Shown here in pieces: positions 15,419 to 22,710 of a DNA stretch of 64,000 bases; the first letter of the stretch is position 1, and each line of letters begins with the position of its first letter. Position numbers and translations under genes: made by a program. The notes beneath the pieces were generated by a model that saw nothing but the letters and a program-made list of their open reading frames with translations, ran no database searches and was not told where the DNA came from. Source of the stretch: Bacillus_BD sp963787345 (GTDB lineage: Bacteria > Bacillota > Bacilli > Bacillales > Cytobacillaceae); contig CAWBCW010000011.1 of assembly GCA_963787345.1 (NCBI GenBank), positions 558,001 through 622,000 on the forward strand, read 5' to 3'.

Positions 15419-17497
15419 ATGTCAGAGTTTCTTGTAATCGTTGAATCACCTGCAAAGGCGAAGACGATTGAGAAGTATTTAGGGAAAAAATATAAAGTGA
15501 AAGCATCGATGGGACATTTAAGAGACTTACCTAAAAGTCAAATGGGTGTCGATGTAGAAAATCACTTTGAACCAAAGTATATTACGATACGGGGCAAGGG
15601 TCCCATTTTAAAAGAGTTAAAAGTGGCTGCAAAAAAGGCAAAAAAAGTCTATCTCGCAGCTGACCCTGATAGAGAAGGGGAAGCAATTGCTTGGCACTTA
15701 GCCAATAGCTTGAATGTCGATGTAAATTCAGATTGTCGGGTTGTTTTTAATGAAATTACGAAAGATGCAATTAAAGAGTCATTTAAGCACCCAAGGCCAA
15801 TCAATATGAACTTGGTAGATGCTCAGCAAGCAAGAAGGATTTTAGATCGGTTGGTCGGTTACAATATCAGTCCTTTATTGTGGAAAAAGGTTAAAAAGGG
15901 CCTTAGTGCTGGACGAGTACAATCAGTGGCTGTTCGCTTGATTATTGAACGTGAAAAGGAAATACAAAGCTTTATTCCAGAAGAATATTGGTCAATAACA
16001 GGAGAATTTCTAAAAGGAATGGAAAGTTTTGAAGCATCATTTTTTGAGTTAGATAAGAAAAAAGTTGAATTGTCCTCAAAACAAGCAGTTGATGATGTAT
16101 TAAGTCAGTTAGAAGGAAATACATTTACTGTGCAATCTGTTACGAAAAAAGAACGCCGTAGAAACCCAGCTGTTCCATTTACAACATCTTCACTACAACA
16201 AGAGGCAGCAAGAAAACTAAATTTCCGCGCGAGAAAAACGATGATGCTTGCCCAACAGCTTTATGAAGGAATTGAGTTAGGGAAAGAAGGAACGGTTGGT
16301 CTTATTACTTATATGCGAACAGATTCAACTCGTATTTCTGATGTTGCAAAAGAAGAAGCAGCAGGGTATATCAGTGGCAAATACGGAGAGGAATATTTAC
16401 AAAAGGGCGAACGTAAGGGGAAGAAATCAGCAAATACTCAAGATGCCCATGAGGCGATTAGACCAACGAGTGTATTGCGAGAACCAAGTAGTTTGAAAGA
16501 TTCTTTATCAAGGGATCAACTGCGGCTTTACAAATTAATTTGGGAAAGATTTGTTGCTAGTCAAATGGCATCAGCTGTTATGGATACGATGACTGTTGAT
16601 TTAAAAAATGGACCGATTGTTTTTAGAGCAAATGGTTCAAAAATCAAGTTTCCTGGATTTATGAAAGTATATGTAGAAGGAACGGATGATCCGGTTGATG
16701 AGAAAAAGGATCGACAGCTTCCCGATTTAAAAGAGGGCGAAGAAGTCATTAAAAAGCAAATCGATTCCAAACAACACTTCACGCAGCCACCTCCACGGTA
16801 TACGGAGGCTCGACTTGTAAAAACGCTAGAAGAGCTTGGAATTGGCCGGCCTTCAACCTTTGCTCCTACTTTAGATACAATTCAAAAAAGAGGCTACGTT
16901 GCTCTAGAGAATAAGCGATTCATTCCTACTGAACTAGGTGGGATCGTCATGGAATTAATTCTCGAATTTTTCCCTGAGATTGTAAATGTAGAATTTACAG
17001 CAAAGATGGAAGCGGATTTAGACCATGTAGAAGATGGTCAAGTTAATTGGGTTGAACTAATTGATGGATTCTATCAAGGGTTCGAGAAAAGTCTTGATAA
17101 AGCGGAAAAGGAAATGCAGGAAGTTGAAATTAAAGATGAACCTGCAGGAGAAGATTGTGAGCAGTGCGGGAACCCGATGGTTTTTAAAATGGGAAGATAT
17201 GGAAAGTTCATGGCATGCAGTAATTTTCCGGATTGTCGAAATACAAAAGCAATTGTAAAAGAAATCGGTGTGAAGTGCCCGAAATGCCAAGAAGGAAATT
17301 TAATTGAAAGAAAAAGTAAAAAACGCCGGATTTTTTACGGGTGTGACAGCTATCCAGGGTGTGACTTTGTTTCTTGGGATAAACCAATCCCGCGAAGCTG
17401 TCCTAAATGTGAAGCTTTATTAGTAGAAAAGAAATTAAAAAAAGGGATTCAAGTTCAATGTGTGGAATGTGATTTTAAAGAGGTGCCTCAGAGTTAA
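15419..17497 (+). CDS. topA: DNA topoisomerase I
   Basis: This type IA enzyme (692 aa) relaxes negative supercoils. The N-terminal TOPRIM contains VIVESPAKAKTIEKYLGKK and AADPDREGEAIAWHLA. The catalytic tyrosine lies in GLITYMRTDSTR (about residue 299). Three C-terminal zinc ribbons follow: CEQCGN...CSNFPDC, CPKCQEG...CDSYPGC and CPKCEAL...CVEC. AGGAGG precedes the ATG. Confidence 0.98.
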   Translation: MSEFLVIVESPAKAKTIEKYLGKKYKVKASMGHLRDLPKSQMGVDVENHFEPKYITIRGKGPILKELKVAAKKAKKVYLAADPDREGEAIAWHLANSLNVDVNSDCRVVFNEITKDAIKESFKHPRPINMNLVDAQQARRILDRLVGYNISPLLWKKVKKGLSAGRVQSVAVRLIIEREKEIQSFIPEEYWSITGEFLKGMESFEASFFELDKKKVELSSKQAVDDVLSQLEGNTFTVQSVTKKERRRNPAVPFTTSSLQQEAARKLNFRARKTMMLAQQLYEGIELGKEGTVGLITYMRTDSTRISDVAKEEAAGYISGKYGEEYLQKGERKGKKSANTQDAHEAIRPTSVLREPSSLKDSLSRDQLRLYKLIWERFVASQMASAVMDTMTVDLKNGPIVFRANGSKIKFPGFMKVYVEGTDDPVDEKKDRQLPDLKEGEEVIKKQIDSKQHFTQPPPRYTEARLVKTLEELGIGRPSTFAPTLDTIQKRGYVALENKRFIPTELGGIVMELILEFFPEIVNVEFTAKMEADLDHVEDGQVNWVELIDGFYQGFEKSLDKAEKEMQEVEIKDEPAGEDCEQCGNPMVFKMGRYGKFMACSNFPDCRNTKAIVKEIGVKCPKCQEGNLIERKSKKRRIFYGCDSYPGCDFVSWDKPIPRSCPKCEALLVEKKLKKGIQVQCVECDFKEVPQS

Positions 17498-17528
17498 GAG
17501 TGAGTAGTTTACTCACTCTTTTCTTTTC
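17496..17528 (+). terminator. topA intrinsic terminator
   Basis: An 11-bp stem (17496-17506 against 17510-17520) with a tight GTT loop is followed by TTCTTTTC. It begins within the topA stop codon. Confidence 0.85.
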
Positions 17529-17614
17529 GATAATAAAAGTGATAAAATATTATAGTTAACATAAATAGATTTACATGTGTTTTATAAAAAATATAAAAAT
17601 ATTAGAGAAAAAGC

Positions 17615-17643
17615 TTGACGCTTCAAAACTCTTGAATTATTGT
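17615..17643 (+). promoter_or_regulatory. Orphan sigma-A-like promoter in the topA-hslV gap
   Basis: TTGACG (17615-17620), 17 nt, TATTGT (17638-17643). It is 408 nt upstream of hslV. It could drive hslVU with a long leader or a small RNA ending at the inverted repeat at 17867-17900. Confidence 0.4.
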
Positions 17644-17866
17644 GTAAAAGGTATGTCATAAATAAAACTTCCGACATAAAAGAGTGTTTGTTATTATTCA
17701 GAACTTTGTGAAGAATTTGTGAATTGTTTGCGTGGGGTATTTTAATATGCTATGCTTAGATCGTTCAACTATAATTTGACGAGAAAGTGTAAACTTTTGT
17801 TGTAGCTAACCAAAAATACATATACATAATTGTTTGACATTAGGGTCAATTGATTGGGTTAGAAAG

Positions 17867-17900
17867 CGAACTCCTTGTTCAAGGGTGAACAAGGAGTTCG
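17867..17900 (+). repeat. 15-bp perfect inverted repeat
   Basis: CGAACTCCTTGTTCA (17867-17881) pairs with 17886-17900 across AGGG. No T-tract follows, although AT-rich sequence does. It may be a terminator left over from a lost gene or the 3' end of a small transcript. Confidence 0.6.
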
Positions 17901-18050
17901 TTAGAGAGTTAATTATTCGCTCAATGACTTCTTCTTTTTATAATAGATAACTTTTTTGAATCTTATTCTTCATTTGAACGTAAAATGAATATAAACCTGT
18001 TTAAATACATAAGAAAATTACAAAATGATACAACTATAGGAGGTAAATGA

Positions 18051-18593
18051 ATGACCACTTTTCATGCAACTACTATTTTTGCCGTTCATCATAATGGTCG
18101 ATGTGCGATGGCAGGAGATGGTCAAGTAACAATGGGGAATGCCGTTGTAATGAAACACACAGCTAAAAAAATTCGAAAGCTCTTTAATGGCAAAGTATTG
18201 GCAGGGTTTGCGGGTTCTGTTGCCGATGCATTTACTCTATTTGAGTTATTTGAAAGCAAACTTGAAGAATATAACGGGAACTTACAACGTGCAGCGGTTG
18301 AATTGGCAAAATTATGGAGAAGTGATAAAGTTTTGCGGAAATTAGAAGCTATGTTAATTATTATGGACGAATCCAACTTATTGCTTGTTTCCGGAACAGG
18401 TGAAGTCATTGAACCGGATGATGGCATTTTGGCAATTGGTTCTGGTGGAAATTATGCGTTGTCTGCAGGACGCTCTTTAAAAAGATACGCTGGAGAACAG
18501 CTGTCAGCCAAAGAAATTGCAAAAGCGTCCCTAGAAATAGCGGCAGAAATATGTGTATATACAAACGATAATATTATTGTCGAAGAATTATAG
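18051..18593 (+). CDS. hslV: ATP-dependent protease peptidase subunit HslV (ClpQ/CodW)
   Basis: This proteasome-like peptidase (180 aa) forms a double ring capped by HslU. The family core AMAGDGQVTMGNAVVMKHTAKKIRKLFNGK is seen along its first 50 residues, with GSGGNYALSAGRSL later. The N terminus reads MTTFHATTIF: Thr2 stands where B. subtilis CodW has its catalytic N-terminal serine, and a second Thr-Thr lies at 7-8 where other HslV proteins begin. TAGGAGG lies just before the ATG. Confidence 0.97.
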   Translation: MTTFHATTIFAVHHNGRCAMAGDGQVTMGNAVVMKHTAKKIRKLFNGKVLAGFAGSVADAFTLFELFESKLEEYNGNLQRAAVELAKLWRSDKVLRKLEAMLIIMDESNLLLVSGTGEVIEPDDGILAIGSGGNYALSAGRSLKRYAGEQLSAKEIAKASLEIAAEICVYTNDNIIVEEL

Positions 18594-18609
18594 AAGGGAG
18601 TTTGGTTAA

Positions 18610-20016
18610 ATGGAAAATCGCATGAATTTAACACCTCGTCAAATTGTTGAAAGACTTGATCAGTATATAATTGGACAAAAGGATGCTAAAAAGGCTGTGG
18701 CTGTTGCCCTTCGAAACCGTTATCGCCGCAGTCTATTAGATGAAAGCATTCGCGATGAAGTCAGTCCGAAAAATATATTGATGATTGGGCCAACAGGTGT
18801 CGGTAAAACGGAAATAGCAAGGCGAATAGCGAAATTGGTACATGCGCCATTTGTCAAAGTAGAAGCAACTAAATTTACAGAAGTTGGTTATGTTGGTCGA
18901 GACGTAGAATCAATGGTAAGGGATTTAGTAGAAACAGCCATTAGACTTATTAAAGAAGAAAAAATGCTTCAAGTGAAAGACCGTGCGGAAAAAAATGCAA
19001 ACCAACGTTTAGTTGAATTGCTAGTGCCTTCGAGTAAGAAAACGACGAATATAAAAAATCCTCTTGAAATGTTTTTTGGCGGCGGTGCTAATCAAGAAAG
19101 TGAGAACACAACCGAATCAGAGGACTATAGTATTCAGGAAAAGCGAAGAATGATAAATGCTCAATTAGCAAATGGCGAGTTGGAAAATGAGATCGTAACC
19201 GTTGAAGTAGAGGAACAACAAGTATCCATGTTCGATATGTTACAAGGTTCAGGTATGGAACAAATGGGGATTAATATGCAAGATGCATTAGGAAGTTTGA
19301 TCCCGAAACGAAAAAAGAAAAGAAAACTGTCTGTTCGTGATGCTCGTAAAGTCCTAACCCATGAGGAAGCGCAAAAGCTAATCGATATGGATGAAGTGAC
19401 CCAGGAAGCCGTTTATCGTGCTGAACAATCCGGGATTATTTTTATTGATGAAATCGATAAAATAGCCAGCAAAAGCAGCGGGGGGGCTTCTGCAGACGTT
19501 TCGAGAGAAGGTGTTCAACGGGATATCCTTCCGATTGTTGAAGGGTCTGCAGTCGTTACAAAATATGGTACCGTTAAAACGGATCATGTTTTATTTATCT
19601 CTGCGGGTGCTTTTCATATGGTAAAACCATCTGATTTAATTCCGGAATTACAGGGGAGGTTCCCAATTCGCGTCGAGTTAACAAAACTAGAAATTGAAGA
19701 TTTTATCAAGATCTTAATTGAGCCTGATAATGCATTAATTAAACAATATCAAGCATTATTGGCTACCGAAGGTATACAAATTGAATTTTCTGACGAAGCT
19801 ATTAGTAAAATTGCCCAAGTCGCATTTGAAGTGAATCAAAATACGGATAATATTGGAGCGAGACGTCTGCACACGATATTAGAGAAATTGCTTGAAGATT
19901 TATCTTTCGAAGCACCAGAAATTACAATGGAAAAAATAACAATCACTCCTCAGTATGTGGAAGATAAACTAGGTGCGATCTCACGTAATAAAGACTTAAG
20001 TCGATTTATACTTTAA
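18610..20016 (+). CDS. hslU: ATP-dependent protease ATPase subunit HslU (ClpY/CodX)
   Basis: This AAA+ unfoldase (468 aa) feeds substrates to HslV. Walker A IGPTGVGKTEIARRIA (from about residue 57), pore motif GYVGRD, the helical I-domain insertion (about 110-240) with GSGMEQMGINMQDAL, Walker B IIFIDEIDKIA and the sensor region ELQGRFPIRVEL are all intact. It starts 17 nt after hslV and ends with the conserved RFIL-type tail. Confidence 0.98.
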   Translation: MENRMNLTPRQIVERLDQYIIGQKDAKKAVAVALRNRYRRSLLDESIRDEVSPKNILMIGPTGVGKTEIARRIAKLVHAPFVKVEATKFTEVGYVGRDVESMVRDLVETAIRLIKEEKMLQVKDRAEKNANQRLVELLVPSSKKTTNIKNPLEMFFGGGANQESENTTESEDYSIQEKRRMINAQLANGELENEIVTVEVEEQQVSMFDMLQGSGMEQMGINMQDALGSLIPKRKKKRKLSVRDARKVLTHEEAQKLIDMDEVTQEAVYRAEQSGIIFIDEIDKIASKSSGGASADVSREGVQRDILPIVEGSAVVTKYGTVKTDHVLFISAGAFHMVKPSDLIPELQGRFPIRVELTKLEIEDFIKILIEPDNALIKQYQALLATEGIQIEFSDEAISKIAQVAFEVNQNTDNIGARRLHTILEKLLEDLSFEAPEITMEKITITPQYVEDKLGAISRNKDLSRFIL

Positions 20017-20034
20017 AAACATGCATGAGTTAAA

Positions 20035-20124
20035 GGTCCTCAGCCCGCTTGGCTAACCTGCTTGAACAAGGCTCTTATTTGTTCGAATAGTCAGCGCAGT
20101 GAAAGTGGGTTAGACCATTTTTTT
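20035..20124 (+). terminator. Structured RNA with terminator-like end between hslU and codY
   Basis: An outer GGTC/GACC pairing (20035-20038 and 20113-20116) closes a region containing GCT-GGCT (20047-20054) against AGTC-AGC (20089-20095) and an inner hairpin GAACAA/TTGTTC (20064-20069 and 20079-20084). ATTTTTTT follows immediately (20117-20124). The branched fold and U-run suggest a complex intrinsic terminator or attenuator for hslVU. It is much longer than the usual spacing here in B. subtilis. Confidence 0.6.
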
Positions 20125-20214
20125 CTGCATAAAGACTTAATAAAAGATGTAGTAGTTATGAAATAAAAAATATAGTAACAGAATTACTTTTTGTTTTAAT
20201 TAGGAGGAAGAAGT

Positions 20215-20994
20215 ATGGATTTATTATCAAAATCACGAAAAATTAACGCGATGCTTCAAAAGGCTGCTGGAAAGTCTGTAAATTTCAAAGAAATGTCCGA
20301 CACATTATCAGATGTGATCGATGCAAATATTTATGTAGTAAGCCGCAGAGGAAAATTACTAGGGTTTTCTGTTCAACAACAAATAGAAAATGAACGTATG
20401 AAAAGTATGCTGGAGGAACGTCAGTTTCCAGAAGAATATACAAATAGTTTGTTTAACTTTAGTGAAACAACTTCAAACCTTGACGTTGATAGTAAATATT
20501 CAGTTTTTCCAATTGAGAACAAAGAACTTTTCAGTAACGGTTTGACAACGATTGTACCGATTATTGGGGGCGGTGACCGATTGGGAACATTGATTCTCTC
20601 TAGAATGGACAAAGAGTTTCAAGATGACGACCTAATTTTAGCGGAATACGGTGCAACTGTAGTTGGAATGGAAATTCTTCATGAAAAGTCTGGAGAAATT
20701 GAGGAAGAAGCAAGAAGTAAGGCAGTAGTCCAAATGGCGATTAGTTCACTTTCTTATAGTGAGTTAGAAGCAATCGAACATATTTTTGAAGAACTTAATG
20801 GGGTTGAAGGATTGTTAGTCGCTTCAAAAATTGCCGACCGTGTTGGAATTACCCGCTCTGTTATTGTTAATGCATTGAGAAAGTTAGAAAGTGCGGGAGT
20901 TATTGAGTCTCGTTCTCTTGGTATGAAGGGAACCTATATTAAAGTATTAAATGACAAATTCTTATTAGAGCTAGATAAATTAAAAACAAATTAA
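20215..20994 (+). CDS. codY: GTP- and branched-chain-amino-acid-sensing repressor CodY
   Basis: CodY (259 aa) represses adaptation genes when GTP and Ile/Leu/Val are plentiful. The N-terminal GAF domain (about 1-155) binds the amino-acid ligand. The C-terminal winged helix contains VASKIADRVGITRSVIVNALRKLESAGVIES. AGGAGGAAGAAG precedes the ATG. In B. subtilis CodY represses the fla/che operon that begins next; I do not see a convincing CodY box here. Confidence 0.98.
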   Translation: MDLLSKSRKINAMLQKAAGKSVNFKEMSDTLSDVIDANIYVVSRRGKLLGFSVQQQIENERMKSMLEERQFPEEYTNSLFNFSETTSNLDVDSKYSVFPIENKELFSNGLTTIVPIIGGGDRLGTLILSRMDKEFQDDDLILAEYGATVVGMEILHEKSGEIEEEARSKAVVQMAISSLSYSELEAIEHIFEELNGVEGLLVASKIADRVGITRSVIVNALRKLESAGVIESRSLGMKGTYIKVLNDKFLLELDKLKTN

Positions 20995-21048
20995 ATTGCA
21001 TAATAAAAAATCACCTAATTTAATTAGGTGATTTTTTATTATGCAATT
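20994..21048 (+). terminator. codY terminator (long perfect palindrome)
   Basis: An inverted repeat of about 25 bp begins at the codY stop and runs to 21048 (AATTGCATAATAAAAAA on the left and its complement on the right, with TCACCTAATT in the apical arm). It contains T-runs on both strands and would terminate in either direction. Confidence 0.85.
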
Positions 21049-21305
21049 TTGAACATTTTTCGACAATTTCGAAAGATGATATTATGTGTAGGACTTTATA
21101 CGTTGAAATCGCTATAATGATATTGATAAACTTAAAAAGTTGTCTATATCTAAGAGAAAAGACTGTAAAATGGGTATTTTTTCACACTAAAATTAATAAG
21201 ACTTTGATAGACTTATTGAATTATTTTAATTACAATAAAACGTGTATATCGACAAATATCTACATTTTTTGAAGGTCATCATGGACAGAAAGTAGAGGTG
21301 TTAAG
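20995..21305 (+). other. 311-nt fla/che control region
   Basis: This holds the codY terminator, a candidate sigma-A promoter and the flgB ribosome site (GAGGTG). A 62-codon frame at 21084-21272 has no ribosome site and a composition like the surrounding non-coding DNA, so it is not called. No clear sigma-D promoter (TAAA-N15-GCCGATAT) was found by eye. Confidence 0.6.
21090..21118 (+). promoter_or_regulatory. Candidate fla/che operon promoter
   Basis: A perfect TATAAT (21113-21118) has a weak -35 AGGACT (21090-21095) at 17-nt spacing. It lies 188 nt upstream of flgB. A sigma-A promoter upstream of flgB drives the operon in B. subtilis. The poor -35 leaves room for activation. Confidence 0.45.
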
Positions 21306-21701
21306 ATGAATTTATTTTCTGGCACGATTTCAACACTGGAGAACGCGCTTAACTATTCCGCAACGAAACAAAAAGCAATCTCGCAAAATATCGCGAATGT
21401 AGATACTCCAAATTATAAAGCGAAAGAAGTGAGTTTTAAAGCAACTTTTAATGAGGCTTTATCAGGATCGTTGACGGCAAAAAAAACGAGTCAAAAACAT
21501 ATGGAGTTTAAAAATAATACCCCCTTCATTTCTACTGCTATACATAAAAATTCCGTTACTTATAACGAAAGTGGTAATAGCGTGGATATTGATAAGGAAA
21601 TGACGGATTTAGCAACAAACCAAATTTATTATAATGCACTAACAGAAAGAATCAGCGGGAAATTTTCTTCCTTACAAAATGTGATTAGAGGTGGAAGGTA
21701 G
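21306..21701 (+). CDS. flgB: Flagellar basal-body rod protein FlgB
   Basis: This 131-aa proximal rod protein opens the fla/che operon. The rod/hook N-terminal motif ISQNIANVDTPNYKAKEVSF is present. The C-terminal helix (NQIYYNALTERISGKFSSLQNVIRGGR) pairs with it in the assembled rod. The ribosome site GAGGTG lies just upstream. Confidence 0.97.
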   Translation: MNLFSGTISTLENALNYSATKQKAISQNIANVDTPNYKAKEVSFKATFNEALSGSLTAKKTSQKHMEFKNNTPFISTAIHKNSVTYNESGNSVDIDKEMTDLATNQIYYNALTERISGKFSSLQNVIRGGR

Positions 21702-21702
21702 A

Positions 21703-22161
21703 ATGTCCATGTTTCATAGTTTAAACATTACATCCTCGGCTTTAACAGCCCAGCGTTTAAGGATGGATGTGATCTCGTCTAATATGGCGAATGCGGATAC
21801 TAATCGGGCTAATTTGGTGGATGGTGAATGGGAGCCATATAGACGTAAAATGGTTGTCATGCAATCAAAAGAACATTCGTTTTCTTCAGTATTAAAAGGG
21901 GCAATGAATGAAGCGGATCCAAGCCGTGTTGGTAATGGTGTAAAAGTAACGAGGATTGTTGAAGATGAAACGCCTTTTCAACTCATCTTTGACCCGGAAC
22001 ATCCAGATGCAGATGAGGATGGTTATGTGAAAATGCCGAATGTTGATCCTCTGCGCGAAATGGTAGATCTCATGAGCACGACAAGATCATATGAAGCCAA
22101 TGTAACGGTATTAAATGCATCGAAAAATATGTTAATGAAAGCATTGGAAATTGGTAAGTAG
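21703..22161 (+). CDS. flgC: Flagellar basal-body rod protein FlgC
   Basis: This 152-aa rod protein carries MDVISSNMANADTNRANL near the N terminus and MSTTRSYEANVTVLNASKNMLMKALEIGK at the end. The ATG at 21703 is chosen (MSMFHSLNITSS) with GAGGTGG and GGAAGG upstream. It begins directly after the flgB stop. Confidence 0.97.
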   Translation: MSMFHSLNITSSALTAQRLRMDVISSNMANADTNRANLVDGEWEPYRRKMVVMQSKEHSFSSVLKGAMNEADPSRVGNGVKVTRIVEDETPFQLIFDPEHPDADEDGYVKMPNVDPLREMVDLMSTTRSYEANVTVLNASKNMLMKALEIGK

Positions 22162-22178
22162 AAAGGGGGTAGATTATT

Positions 22179-22484
22179 GTGAATAATATAACATTTAGCC
22201 CTGTGGCAAATTTACTAGGCACTCAAAAACTAAAAGCCCCATTACAATCGCCACATGAGGCACAAAAGAGTTTTACTTCATTTCTAAAAGAGTCGCTTGA
22301 TCAAGTAAATAAGTCGCAATTAGAATCTGATCAATTAACAAAAAAAATGGCACTTGGGGAAGATGTTGATTTACATCAAGTGATGATTACCTCACAAAAA
22401 GCAAGTGTTTCTATGCAATTAACTTTAGAGGTAAGAAATAAAGCGGTAGAAGCCTATCAGGAAATGATGAGAATGCAAGTCTAA
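22179..22484 (+). CDS. fliE: Flagellar hook-basal body protein FliE
   Basis: This 101-aa adaptor links the MS ring (FliF) to the rod. The conserved C-terminal half includes VDLHQVMITSQKASVSMQLTLEVRNKAVEAYQEMMRMQV. The GTG start at 22179 follows AAAGGGGGT at 22162-22170. The gap before fliF (226 nt) holds repeat copy A. Confidence 0.97.
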   Translation: MNNITFSPVANLLGTQKLKAPLQSPHEAQKSFTSFLKESLDQVNKSQLESDQLTKKMALGEDVDLHQVMITSQKASVSMQLTLEVRNKAVEAYQEMMRMQV

Positions 22485-22500
22485 CTTCTTTTAGAAGAAG
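22485..22500 (+). repeat. Short hairpin directly after fliE
   Basis: CTTCT (22485-22489) pairs with AGAAG (22493-22497) within CTTCTTTTAGAAGAAG, immediately after the fliE stop and next to repeat copy A. It may belong to the repeat's left end. Confidence 0.35.
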
Positions 22501-22672
22501 CCTTTCACTTCAAAAGTTAAGAGATGAATGCGAGCTTTTGTCAATTCAGAGAGGGGGACCTTTAGCTGAATAAAGTTAAAGCCTCCGGCGGATGTCACGG
22601 ATTTTTTAAGGGGAATTTCTCGAGCTAGCTCGAGAAAAATCCGGACACAAATTCGACGGGCGAATTTGATTT
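22501..22672 (+). repeat. Dispersed structured repeat, copy A (fliE-fliF gap)
   Basis: This is one of four related intergenic elements in the window. The visible modules are a degenerate left hairpin (TTTCACT...AGTTAAGAGA), ATGAATGCGAGC, a hairpin ATTCAG (22544-22549)/CTGAAT, then AAAGTTAAAGCC and GGCGGATGTC. A central stem follows, CGGATTTTT (22598-22606) with AAAAATCCG (22635-22643), capped by TCTCGAGC/GCTCGAGA (22618-22625/22628-22635). The terminal hairpin is AAATTCG/CGAATTT (22649-22655/22661-22667), and the copy ends GATTT. It lies on the same strand as transcription and contains no transposase. Confidence 0.85.
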
Positions 22673-22710
22673 GAAATGATAGTTTGGCCAATAGACCAGG
22701 GGGATCATAA

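Larger units (their letters stand above)
17498..18050 (+). other. 553-nt gap where trmFO and xerC are expected
   Basis: In B. subtilis and Geobacillus, topA is followed by trmFO (gid) and xerC (codV) before hslV. Neither gene nor a recognisable fragment is present in any frame here. The gap holds the topA terminator, a sigma-A-like promoter (17615-17643), a TTGAC/GTCAA dyad (17834-17848), a 15-bp perfect inverted repeat (17867-17900) and AT-rich sequence up to the hslV ribosome site. Confidence 0.7.

Noticed and set aside
21061..21080. CodY box in front of fla/che
   Set aside because: The best local match to AATTTTCWGAAAATT has about five mismatches, too weak to call.
21084..21272. 62-codon plus-strand frame upstream of flgB
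   Set aside because: It overlaps the likely fla/che promoter, has no ribosome site and shows AT-rich non-coding composition.
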